DNA of 64,000 nucleotides from Peptostreptococcaceae bacterium. Lineage in GTDB: Bacteria > Bacillota > Clostridia > Peptostreptococcales > Peptostreptococcaceae. Both the position numbers and the translations under genes were made by a program. The stretch covers positions 310,001-374,000 of the forward strand of contig CABIZO010000001.1 of the NCBI GenBank assembly GCA_902363255.1. The letters are read 5' to 3'. The notes under the pieces are model-generated. The model was not told where the DNA came from, did not search any database, and saw only the letters and a list, made by a program, of their open reading frames with translations. Positions 44,090-53,900 of this stretch are shown here, piece by piece; positions within the stretch are counted from its first letter, which is position 1, and the number at the start of each line of letters is the position of its first letter.

Positions 44090-44896
44090 ATGGACAGAAA
44101 TTACTGGCAAGAATATTGGGATAATTATTATAAGTTTATGGCTGTATATCTTGGAGAGGTGCAAAATGCATATCCTAATGTAGATATTAAACGTGAATAC
44201 GTAGAGGTTGCAAATTTATTTGAGCCTCCTATACCTCTTGAAGATTATGAAAATATGGATGGTGGGGGTAACATCAATTCAGGACAAGGTAACAATCAAT
44301 CAAGTATGCCTGGTACAGGAATGAGTGGTAATCAATCAAGTATGCCTGGTACAGGAATGGGCGGTAATCAGTCAAGTATGCCTGGTACAGGAATGAGTGG
44401 TAATCAGTCAGGTATGCCTGGTACAGGAGTGGGTGGTAATCAATCCACTACATCTTTTACAGAATTTGGTGAAGATCAATCCGATACATCTTTTACAGAA
44501 TTTGGTGGAGGACAAACTGCAACACCTTCTGCATCACCTTTTGGTGTACCTGGAGGTGGTCAATCAGGATCATCTTTCACATTACCTGGAGGTGGACAAT
44601 TTAATTTACCATTCCCACTACCTGGTAGTAGTCAATCAGGTGGTAGTAGTCAATCAGGATCACCTTTTATATCACCTGAAGGTGGTCAATTCACTATAAA
44701 TAACTGTAGAAGAATGGCAATAGTTAGAATAGAATTGAGAAGAGGTCTTAATCCTAATAATTTCTTTATGGTAGTAGATAGAGCTGATAGAAGAAGTATT
44801 CAAGGATTTAGAATAGCTTGTGAAGGCGGTAGAATTAGATTTGTACCAATGGCTGTAGAATATAGAAATATTAATCTTATAGAATGCGCATTTTAG
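44090..44896 (+). CDS. Gly/Ser/Gln-rich repeat protein, probable spore-surface protein
   Basis: 268 residues. A globular N-terminus (1-60, Tyr/Trp-rich: MDRNYWQEYWDNYYKFM) is followed by about 135 residues of 12-residue repeats: four copies of NQSSMPGTGMSG, then diverged NQSTTSFTEFGE-type and GQ...PGG units. A compact basic C-terminal domain follows (about 200-268; NCRRMAIVRIELRRG ... FFMVVDRADRRSIQGF). No signal peptide. Low-complexity Gly/Ser/Pro repeats between two folded ends are typical of spore-coat or exosporium proteins, and the cotJ operon lies 1.2 kb away. The role is inferred from composition and location. GGGGAAA is the ribosome site. Confidence 0.7.
   Translation: MDRNYWQEYWDNYYKFMAVYLGEVQNAYPNVDIKREYVEVANLFEPPIPLEDYENMDGGGNINSGQGNNQSSMPGTGMSGNQSSMPGTGMGGNQSSMPGTGMSGNQSGMPGTGVGGNQSTTSFTEFGEDQSDTSFTEFGGGQTATPSASPFGVPGGGQSGSSFTLPGGGQFNLPFPLPGSSQSGGSSQSGSPFISPEGGQFTINNCRRMAIVRIELRRGLNPNNFFMVVDRADRRSIQGFRIACEGGRIRFVPMAVEYRNINLIECAF
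44294..44437 (+). repeat. Four 36-base in-frame tandem repeats
   Basis: Units at 44294, 44330, 44366 and 44402 encode 12 residues each, nearly identical at the DNA level, with change mainly in the last copy. Copy number could vary between strains by slippage without breaking the frame. Confidence 0.9.
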
Positions 44897-44906
44897 ACTA
44901 AACTAA

Positions 44907-44948
44907 TAAAAGGTATACTATGTATAATAAATATAGTATACCTTTTTT
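44907..44948 (+). terminator. Intrinsic terminator
   Basis: Stem aaaaggtatactat / atagtatacctttt with an 11-base loop and T run, ending the repeat-protein gene. Confidence 0.85.
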
Positions 44949-45025
44949 GTATGTAATTAAAATTAAATAATCTTTCATTGAATAAGTATAAAAATTTATA
45001 GTAGTTTTTATATCAGAATGAGACA

Positions 45026-45700
45026 CTAATGTGCATCTAAATTAAGTCTATAAGAATTCATAACATCTTTAAACAATTCAGAAACAGAAGGTGGTGTCCA
45101 AGTGATGGCATTTGCACCAGCAGCTATAGTTTTTCTTATACTTTCCTCAGTAGGACCACCAGTTGCTATTATTGGAAAATCAGGATAAGCCTGTCTAATT
45201 TTTGCAACTATCCTAGGTGTATCAGCAGAAGCAGAAACATTAAAAATAGTTGCACCAGCATCTATTCTTTCTTGAATGTCTGTATCATCGTTTACTATAG
45301 TAACAACAACAGGGATATCAAGTGCATCAGATAGGGCAGTAACGACATCATTTGTTGCTGGAGCATTAACAACTACGCCAATAGCACCTTGTAATTCAGC
45401 ATTAGTTCCTAATAAAACTGAACGAACTCCTTTTGTAAGACCTCCACCAACTCCTGCAAAAACAGGAATATCAGAAGCCATAATAATAGATTGTGTAATT
45501 ATTGGCTGAGGTGTAAAAGGATATACTGCTATAACGGCATCTGCATTTACATTTTTTATAATAGCTAAGTCAGTTGAAAAAACAAGGGACTTAATTCGTT
45601 TTCCGAAGATATTTATCCCGCTGCATTCTCTAATGACTTCAGGAACACGTAAGAATGATTTTCTAAGTGTACCATCTATTGATTTTGGTCTTTGCTTCAT
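45026..45700 (-). CDS. TIM-barrel protein, putative hydrolase, copy 1
   Basis: 224 residues of aldolase-type TIM-barrel look: repeated strand motifs ending ADAVIAVYPFTPQ, IPVFAGVGGG, IPVVVTIVND, ATIFNVSAS, FPIIATGGPTEESI and ANAITWTPP. The late GG-P and glycine loops suggest a phosphate- or nucleotide-binding site as in other barrels. Relatives are usually annotated only as hydrolase. A second copy at 56301 differs at about 16 of 224 residues, and the upstream regions are also alike. A GGAGG ribosome site is present (minus strand). The substrate is unknown. Confidence 0.75.
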   Translation of the reverse strand: MKQRPKSIDGTLRKSFLRVPEVIRECSGINIFGKRIKSLVFSTDLAIIKNVNADAVIAVYPFTPQPIITQSIIMASDIPVFAGVGGGLTKGVRSVLLGTNAELQGAIGVVVNAPATNDVVTALSDALDIPVVVTIVNDDTDIQERIDAGATIFNVSASADTPRIVAKIRQAYPDFPIIATGGPTEESIRKTIAAGANAITWTPPSVSELFKDVMNSYRLNLDAH

Positions 45701-45959
45701 AGATAAAAGCCTCCTTAAAAATGGTATTAGAATATTTTTATATTTAATTATAAATGAGATGCTTAAATTTTCATATATTTTTATTATTAAATAGTATATT
45801 TATTTTTCTAATTTAGACAAATTTCCCTACTTCAAATTGATATCTTGTAAATTTATCCGAGCCTTAAATTGATCTATTTTTTAAGGCGTCTACTTTATGT
45901 TTTATAATAGATAACAATGATTTATATAATCTCAAGATAAGTATATAACTTGTTAATAA

Positions 45960-46014
45960 GAGGCTCTCTTATGACTTTAGTATTTAAATTACTAATATCA
46001 TAGGGAGCCTTTAA
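45960..46014 (-). terminator. Terminator of the cotJ operon
   Basis: On the minus strand, aggctccctatga pairs imperfectly with tcataagagagcct around an inner AT stem (agtaat / attact type). It follows the cotJC stop. The region 45715-45959 otherwise holds the promoter area of the TIM-barrel gene. Confidence 0.7.
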
Positions 46015-46066
46015 TTAACTTAAATTAATTTCTAGAAATTAATGCTAGCTATTTTTTTAATACCTG

Positions 46067-46639
46067 TTAAAACTGTTTTTTACACTCTGTAAATTCATAA
46101 ACATCCATTAATGCTTCGCCGAATCTTTGATAATGTACTATTTCTCTTTGTCCTAAAAAACGTAATATATCTTTTAGATCAGGGTCATCAGTCAAATTTA
46201 TTAACTGATAATAAGTTGCCAATGCTTTTTGTTCAGCTGCCATATCTTCGTGTAAATTAGTTACAGAATCTCCGAATACGTTTATATAAGCTGTCGTATA
46301 GTTTACTCCATTAGAATCTAATGGGTGTATTCCATGTCCAAAAGTTGCATAGTGTGGTCCAAGCCCAGCAGCTCTTAGTTCTTTAGGAGAACAGTCACTA
46401 GTTAATTGATATAGAATAGAAGAAATAATCTCAACGTGAGCCATTTCTTCTGTACCTATGTCAGTTAAAAGAGCGCGAGACTTTCCAGTTGGCATAGTAT
46501 ATCTTTGTTGAAGATATCTAATTGCAGCTGACAATTCACCATTAGGTCCTCCTAATTGAGTCATTATAAGTTTAGCCATTCTTGGATCTGAATTTTTTAA
46601 GTTAACTGGATATTCCAGCGTTTTTTGATAAATCCACAT
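46067..46639 (-). CDS. cotJC: Spore coat protein CotJC, manganese-catalase-like
   Basis: 190 residues, the usual length. The ferritin-like four-helix fold has metal ligands in ELSAAIRYLQQRY, TEEMAHVEII, HEDMAAEQKALATYY and REIVHYQRF. CotJC is a spore-coat protein of the manganese catalase family. The start MWIYQKTLEYPV is family-typical, and an AGGAGG site precedes it. It is the last gene of the cotJA-cotJB-cotJC operon, normally transcribed in the mother cell. Confidence 0.96.
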   Translation of the reverse strand: MWIYQKTLEYPVNLKNSDPRMAKLIMTQLGGPNGELSAAIRYLQQRYTMPTGKSRALLTDIGTEEMAHVEIISSILYQLTSDCSPKELRAAGLGPHYATFGHGIHPLDSNGVNYTTAYINVFGDSVTNLHEDMAAEQKALATYYQLINLTDDPDLKDILRFLGQREIVHYQRFGEALMDVYEFTECKKQF

Positions 46640-46692
46640 ATTAAATTAACCTCCTCAAAATATTAAATAATTAATCTTAAATTTATATAACC

Positions 46693-46965
46693 TTATTTAT
46701 AGAATTCATTATCCCATGGCCAAGGATTACATACCCATTGCCAAGGATATGAGTCTGGTACATATCCAAAGTTAGTCAATGGGCCATACTCATCTTCATA
46801 ATCACATTTAGCTTGCATAAATTTATGGCTATATTCGCTATATGCATTTAAAGCATATTCATCATCTGGATTGTTATCCAAATATAAATTTAATTCAATA
46901 CAAGCAAAATGATATTCTAAAACTCTATCTAAAAGTTCTCTGCTATTTGATTTCATGACTACCAT
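46693..46965 (-). CDS. cotJB: Spore coat protein CotJB
   Basis: 90 residues. The family pattern LLDRVLEYHFACIELNLYLDNNPDDEYAL is seen, followed by PWPW and a Trp-rich end. The ATG follows the cotJA stop codon directly, with GGGGTG inside the end of cotJA as ribosome site. The alternative start three codons later (MKSNSREL) is equally plausible. It acts with CotJA and CotJC in coat assembly. Confidence 0.93.
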   Translation of the reverse strand: MVVMKSNSRELLDRVLEYHFACIELNLYLDNNPDDEYALNAYSEYSHKFMQAKCDYEDEYGPLTNFGYVPDSYPWQWVCNPWPWDNEFYK

Positions 46966-47178
46966 TTACACCCCTTTATGACTTCTAACTCTATTTTTAG
47001 GATTAGCATATAGCCAATCATTATAGTTATTTGATTCTATTAAATCTAGTTCTGGGAATAAAGTTCCCCTTTGTAAGGCTTTTCTTACATCATATGATTT
47101 AGTATAAACTTGTCTATTTACATATGGTCTAGCTAGTTCATAACCAGAAATTTGTTCCACATTATTATAGTTATCCAT
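46966..47178 (-). CDS. cotJA: Spore coat protein CotJA
   Basis: 70 residues with the family core LARPYVNRQVYTKSYDVRKALQRGTLFPELDL. The frame opens two codons earlier, but AAGGAG lies one base from that ATG and 7-8 bases from the ATG at 47178, so the latter is used. It is the first gene of the operon. Upstream sequence is AT-rich and would hold the sporulation promoter, which I cannot place with confidence. Confidence 0.92.
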   Translation of the reverse strand: MDNYNNVEQISGYELARPYVNRQVYTKSYDVRKALQRGTLFPELDLIESNNYNDWLYANPKNRVRSHKGV

Positions 47179-47331
47179 AATCATTCTCCTTAATTTTTGG
47201 ATTTAGAAGTAATTAAATTTTTATTCTTACTAGAAATAGTAGATTGCTTTAAATTTAGAAAACTTCTATTCACTAAATAATATGTAAATCTTTTAATATT
47301 TGTGACTTTTTTTGATAAAAAAGAACATAAA

Positions 47332-47475
47332 ATGACTAAATACAACTTTAAAAATGTGAATATTGGAAGAAGTAGATATGATTATTTTGAAGATATGAAT
47401 CTTTGTGAAAGCTGTGAAGATTTTAATATTATGCTAGAATATAGTAAATATGGTGAAGGTATCAGTGTGATTTGA
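47332..47475 (+). CDS. Possible 47-residue protein
   Basis: Frame encoding MTKYNFKNVNIGRSRYDYFE followed by DMNLCESCEDFNIMLEYSKY and a short end. The composition looks coding (two Cys, aromatic residues, no simple repeats), but the ribosome site is weak and no family is known. It may be a remnant. Confidence 0.35.
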   Translation: MTKYNFKNVNIGRSRYDYFEDMNLCESCEDFNIMLEYSKYGEGISVI

Positions 47476-47631
47476 GAGATAGATTAGATGATAATATGAT
47501 AATATGGATAGTCTATTGGTAAATAATTTGAAATTTAAAAAGTATGTAAATTTTGTCAATTAAAAATATAAAAACTATTTACAATTATTTACAAATATGT
47601 ATAATTAATATTAATAATTAAAAATATTATA

Positions 47632-47710
47632 TTAGCAAATTTAGAGAAATCTAGAGACGCAAAGCTAAAGGGGCTAAAGTTTAATAAAACCATGCCAGCC
47701 AGTTGCCGAA
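47632..47710 (+). promoter_or_regulatory. Cyclic di-GMP-I (GEMM) riboswitch, second copy
   Basis: Aptamer core gagacgcaaagct, then ggggctaaag, a hairpin ending catgccagcc and the closing agttgcc match the class-I c-di-GMP consensus, better than the copy at 3440. The closing strand agttgcc (47701-47707) is complementary to ggcaact (47776-47782), which overlaps the left arm of the terminator at 47779. Ligand binding would hold agttgcc in the aptamer and free the terminator: an off switch for the 2136-residue M60 protein. Confidence 0.93.
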
Positions 47711-47778
47711 GAATTTATGTTCTTTGTATTCATAGAGTTATTTTATGATGTTATTTTATAATGTTTATTTTAGATGGC

Positions 47779-47810
47779 AACTACCCTTTACAGTCAGGGT
47801 AGTTTTTTTT
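47779..47810 (+). terminator. Expression-platform terminator of second c-di-GMP riboswitch
   Basis: Stem aactaccct / agggtagtt with an eight-base loop and eight T residues, about 110 bases before the coding start. Confidence 0.9.
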
Positions 47811-47918
47811 ATGAGATGAATTTTATAATTTAATATAAGATAAATATGACTATTTTATAAGACTATACTTGGGGTAAAATTTTTAGTTATTATAAATCTT
47901 TAAACGAGGGAGAATATA

Positions 47919-50900
47919 ATGAGGAAAAAAATATCAGCAGTATTAGCCGCATCTATGATTGCTACAAATGTTTCACCAGCAATAAATGTATTTGCTAGTG
48001 AGGTAGTAAAAGAAAAAACTAAGATTATAGAGGAAAGTGTAGTAAGTAAAGCAAAAATAACACCTTTTAATTTAAGTAAGTATAGCAATTATGAAGATTA
48101 CAACTTAAAATTTAGAGTACTAAGAGATGAAATCAAATCAATATCTAATAATGGTGGACAATATAGTTCAAGCTCTATAGACAAAGCTATAGATGGAAAT
48201 ATTTCAACTCATTGGGAAACAGGAACGGAAAATAGCTCTGATTTCAAAAATGAAGTTGTTGTAGAGTTCAAAAATGTAGAATCTATTAATAGAATAGCAT
48301 ATGCAACAAGACAAGATGGAGCCAAAGGAAAGGGATTCCCAACTCAATTTGAAATTTATTCATCTATAACGGGAAATGATGATGATTTCAAATTAGTATC
48401 TACAGGAGAGCATTCTTCAACAGGAAATATGATGGAGTTTAAATTTGACACCATAACAACTAAGAAAATTAAATTTGTATTTAAAGAAGCTCATAATAAG
48501 TGGGCAAGCGCTTCGGAATTTTGGTTCTACAACGAAGACCAAATGCTTGATAAGTTAAATACTTTATTTACAGATTCTAATATGAATGAAGTAAGCGAAT
48601 CATTTAATGATTTAGATAAATTAAGTAAATTAGAAGAAGAAGCAAAAGCTCATCCTTTCTATGAAGATTTCAAAGAAGATATAGATAATGCAAGAGCAAT
48701 TTTAGAATCAAATGAAATAGAATCAACAAAAGCAAATGTATCTAAGTTAACTGCATATGGTACAGAATACCAAGATGCTTATAACGAAAGATTTATGATA
48801 GAAACAGATAAAATAACTAAAGTAGAAGCTAATGGTGGAATATATCCAGGTACTAGATATGAATATATGTTTGATGGTGACCCTAATACACATTGGGAAA
48901 CTAACAGAAGTAACAGCGAAGATTTCACAAATGAAATAACTTTAACTTTGGATGAAGCACAAACTATAAATAGATTGGCTTATAAAGCTAGAAGTATAAA
49001 TAGCAAGGGATTCCCTACTAAGTTTGAAATACATGTTTCACAAACTTCTAAAGGAGAAACTTTCCAAAAGATAGCCACTGGAGAAGCTAATGTAACAAGT
49101 GATATGGTTGAATTCAAATTCGCTCCTACAAAAGCTAAAAGAGTTAGATTAGTCTTTAATGAATGTCATGGGAATAGAGCATTCGCCTCTGAAATGAGAT
49201 TATATAAGCAGGATGAATTAAGTGAAAAGTATGATACATTATTTACAAATGATAAGAAAAATGAATTAAGCAGCGAATTCAATTCTACAGAAAAACTAGA
49301 TAATTTTGCTAAGGAATTAGAGACACATCCTTTATATAATTTATATAAAGAAGGTATAAATGATGCTAGATTAATACTAGAAAATGACAAGGTTACATAT
49401 ATGGATGCAAGAGTATCTAAATTTAAAAGCTTTGGTTCACCTAAGTTAGTAGAGTATGACAAGACTTATAAAATAGATAATAAACGTATAGTAAATATAA
49501 CTACTAATGGAGGTCACTATTCTAATGAAGTAATAGCAAAAGCAATAGATGGTGATATTGAAACTTCTTGGCATTCAAGTAAAAAAAATGACGAAAACCA
49601 CACTAACGAAGTTGTAATGACTTTAGATAAATTAGAAACTATAGATAAGGTAGTATATACTTCACCTAGAGCTAGAGGATTTGCAGAAGCATTTGATATA
49701 TATGTATCTAAAACTTTAGAAGGTGATACTTTCCAAAAGGTTACAAGTGGTAAAGCAAGCAGAACAAATGATTCAGTTTCTATAAAGTTTAATCCAACAG
49801 AAGCTAGAAGAGTTAAATTTGTATATACAAAAGGTTATGAAAACTTTGCACTAGCTTTTGAGTTTGGTTTATATAAACAAGACCCAACTATAGATAAAAT
49901 GGATAACTTATTCACAGACGAAACTATGAATACTGTAAGCGAAGAATTTGGTACTATGGAAGCTTTAAATCAATTAGAAGATGAAGTTAAAAAACATCTA
50001 TTCTATTCTGATTTTAAAGAAGATATAGAAAATGCTAAGGCTTTGCTTGAACAAGGTCAAGTTGAAGCAACTGTAAGTAAAACTAAAAAGTTCAACCATT
50101 ATAACAACCAAGAGTACATGGACCAATATGCTATAAAGAGAGAGAATATAAAGAAAATATCTAATAACGGTGGTCAATACTCTACTATGAAAATAGATAA
50201 TGCCATAGACGGTGATTTAAATACATATTGGGAAACTAATACATCTAATAAAGAAAATTTCAAAAATGAAGTTACTGTAGAGTTCATAAATCCGGTAACT
50301 ATAGATAAATTAGTTTATGGAGCTAGACAATCTGACAGAAAAGGTTTCTTACAAGAATTTGAAATTTATGCTTCTGCTACAACTAAAGGAGATAACTTTA
50401 AATTAGTATCTACTGCAAAAGCAGATAAAACTACTGGTTTAGTTGAAGCAAAGTTTGAACCAACTAAGTTCCAAAGATTGAAAATAAAAGTAACTAAAGG
50501 TGATCAAAACTGGGCTACTTTAAATGAGTTAGTATTCTTAAAACAAGACTTTATAGCAGATAAAGTGGAAAGTATGTTTACTAATGATTTAATGAATGAA
50601 TTAGTAGATGATTACAACACAATACAAGAGATAGAAGCTTTAGAGCAAGAAGTTAAGAAGCATCCTCTTGAAAGTGAATTAATGGAATATATAGAAAGAG
50701 CTAAGTATATAGTCGGCAACCCTGAAAAAGCTAATGACTATATATACGAATTAGAATCTAGAGGAGACTCTATAAAAGAATCTCAAAAGAGACAAATGTG
50801 GAACTTCCAGGACTGGCAACCAACAGGTTTAGCAGTTAAGTCAGGACAAGAAATAACTGTTTATGTAGATGCAGAACCAGGAACACCATTACCTAGATTA

Positions 50901-53900
50901 GTGTTCAAGCAAATGGATTCTCAACATAACGGAAACCATAATATAACTTTAACTAACGGTAAAAATGTAATAACAATACCTGAGACTAATCCTGACCAAT
51001 TAAGACCAGGAACGCCTCTATCAGGTGTATTATATACATCAAATCCTTATACTCCTGAGGAGCAAATAAGAGAACCTAAGATAAAAATAGAAGGTGCATT
51101 TGAGTATCCATGTTTTGTGTTAGGTGAAGACACAGACGAACATGTACTTAAAGAGTTAGAAGAATATACAGAAAAATTAAAGACAGATAAACAACTTCCT
51201 GATGTATTTGAGATATTTAGTGAAAAGAACTTAATAAATGTTAAGGCTACTTATGCACTAGATTGGTACAGCAAAAATGACTTAACACCAAGTGAAAATG
51301 CAAAAAAAGTTGATAATATTTTAAAAGAATCAATGGATTTCTGGGGATTTGATAACTCTAGTGAAGTAAACTCAGGTTATAACTATAGATATGTAACTAT
51401 GTTAAAATGGCTAGACAATGGTGGATTCATGAATGCTGGAAATGGTATAACAGGTTATAACAAAGGTGAACAAGGTCTAGTATTAAACTACCAAACAGGT
51501 TGGGGATTAATGCACGAGCTTGGACACAACATGGATACGAACAGTATGAGTATAGTTGAAGTTACAAACAATATGTTACCTTTACACTTTGAAATGATAG
51601 AAGGTAAAGAAAGTAGATTTATACAACAAAATCAATACCAAAAGAATATATTCCCTAAAGTAACTAAGGAAGATTATTCTCAAAACGAATGGTATCCTGA
51701 TAATGATTATACTAACTTACAACACATAGCACCATTATGGCAATTACAGTTGTATGATGAAACATTTTGGCCTAGATTACAACAAGAGTTTAGAGAGAAC
51801 AAGTTAGGTGGAGGAGATTGGGATAATAAGCATGAAGCTTGGGCTATTGCATCATCTAACGTACTTGAAATGGATTTAACAGAACACTTTGCTAGACATG
51901 GATTTAGAGTGTCAGAAGAGACTAAAAATCATATGAAGCAATATCCAGCTCCAACTGAAAAGTTATGGTATTTAAATGATAACAAATACTTAAAAGACGG
52001 TGAATCTTTCAACAATAATTTAAAGGTAGAAGTAACTCCTAAGATAAATCAAGAAAATATAACTTTAACTATGGACATAGATAAAGAAAATGATAACAGT
52101 CTTTTAGGATATGAAATATACAGAGATGGAAAATTAATAGGTTTCACAGAGAAGGGAACCTATGTAGATAAGGAAGTTGATTTGGAAGATAACCACATTT
52201 ATGAAGTAGTGCCTTTCAGTAATGATTTAAACACTGCTAATAAGATAAGTGTAAACTCTCAGCAACCTGTTATAGAAACGACTGGCGGAGTAACAGTAAA
52301 ATTAAATGAAGAGTTCGATCCTTTAGATTACGTTAAAGCTACTGATTACCAAGGTAATGTTATAGAAAACATAGAAGTAGAACATGAGGTTGATAACACT
52401 AAACAAGGTAAGTATGCAGTAACTTATAAAGTTAAAGACAACAATGATTTAGTTACAGATAAAACTTTAGCAGTTGAGGTAGTAAGTGATTACACATTCT
52501 TATCAGATCTTGAGTGGACAAGTGCTACTAGTGGATATCAAAATGCTAGACGTAACGAAAGCATAAAAGGTAGACATTTAGGTGAGCCAAAGACATTCGA
52601 TAAAGGTTTAGCTACACATGCAAATGGAGTTATAACTTATAACTTAGGAGAGCACGACTACGATTATTTAGAAATGAGAGTCGGTGTAGACATGAGTATA
52701 CCTGAACAAAATAATTCAAGTATAACTTTCAAAGTAACTGGAGATGGTCAAACTTTAGCAACTACATCTGTAATGAAACATGCAGATAATTTAAAATATA
52801 TTAAGGTTCCTGTAAGAGGTGTAGATGAAATTAGAATAGAAGTTAACAACGGTGGTAACGGAATCACATCTGACCATGGTATAATAGTTGAACCTAAGTT
52901 AGCTACTAACAACGGTAAACCAACATTAAAAATAGATAAATCTATATCAGTAAAAGTTGGTGAAAAGTTGGAATCAGTAATCGGGAAGGTTGAAGCTTAT
53001 GACGCAGAAGATGGAGATTTAACTAAAGACGTTCAAATAAGCGGACAAGATAAAGTTAATACTAACAGAGTTGGAATATATCCAATAACTTATACAGTTA
53101 CAGATAATAGTGGAAACACGACTACTGATACAAGAAATATAAGAGTAGTTAACATGGAAGATTTCACTTACTTAAGTGATTATAACTGGAAGTCTCAAAC
53201 TAATAACTATACACAAGCTAAAAAGGATATAGCTATAAATGGTGGAAAGTTAACACTTACAGGTGAAAACAACGAATCAGTTAAGTATGAAAAAGGCTTA
53301 GGAATGCATTCAACAAGTACAGTTACATATGATTTAACTGATAAAAAAGCAGATATATTCAGTACTTATATTGGTGTAGATAGAGCAATGTATAATAGTG
53401 TAGGTCAAATACAGTTTGAAATATTTGTTGACGGTGAGTTGGCTTATGATAGCGGAATAATGAAAGCTAAAGATAAGCAAAAATATGTAGAAGTAAATTT
53501 AGCAGATGCTAAAGAATTAAAGTTAGTTGTTAAAGATGGTGGTAATGGAAATGGTTCTGACCATGGAACTTTTGGTGATACTAAATTACACTTTGTAAAT
53601 GAATCAAGAATAGACAAAACTGAATTAACTAATTTAATGAATGAAGCTAAAAAATTAAATGAATATGATTATACAGAAGAATCTTTTAATGCAATGCAAA
53701 TAGTTTTAGCTAAAGCAGGGCAAGTTTTAGAAGATAGCAATGCTAGTCAAGATAATATAGATAGTATAACTGTAGAATTACAAGAATCAATTAAAGCATT
53801 AACAGCAATAAACTTAGATAAGGTTGTAAACATACCAGACAAGTATTTAGCTAAATCTTTATCTAGTGTTTTAGGAAAGTCTGAAGGATTTACTATTGGT

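Noticed and set aside
44294..44437. Regular 36-base repeats resembling a CRISPR array
   Set aside because: The units are directly adjacent without spacers, translate in frame as a 12-residue repeat and no cas genes are near.
44397..44699. 100-codon alternative frame within the repeat protein gene
   Set aside because: It is a by-product of the repeats in another frame; no ribosome site, and the product is hydrophobic low-complexity.
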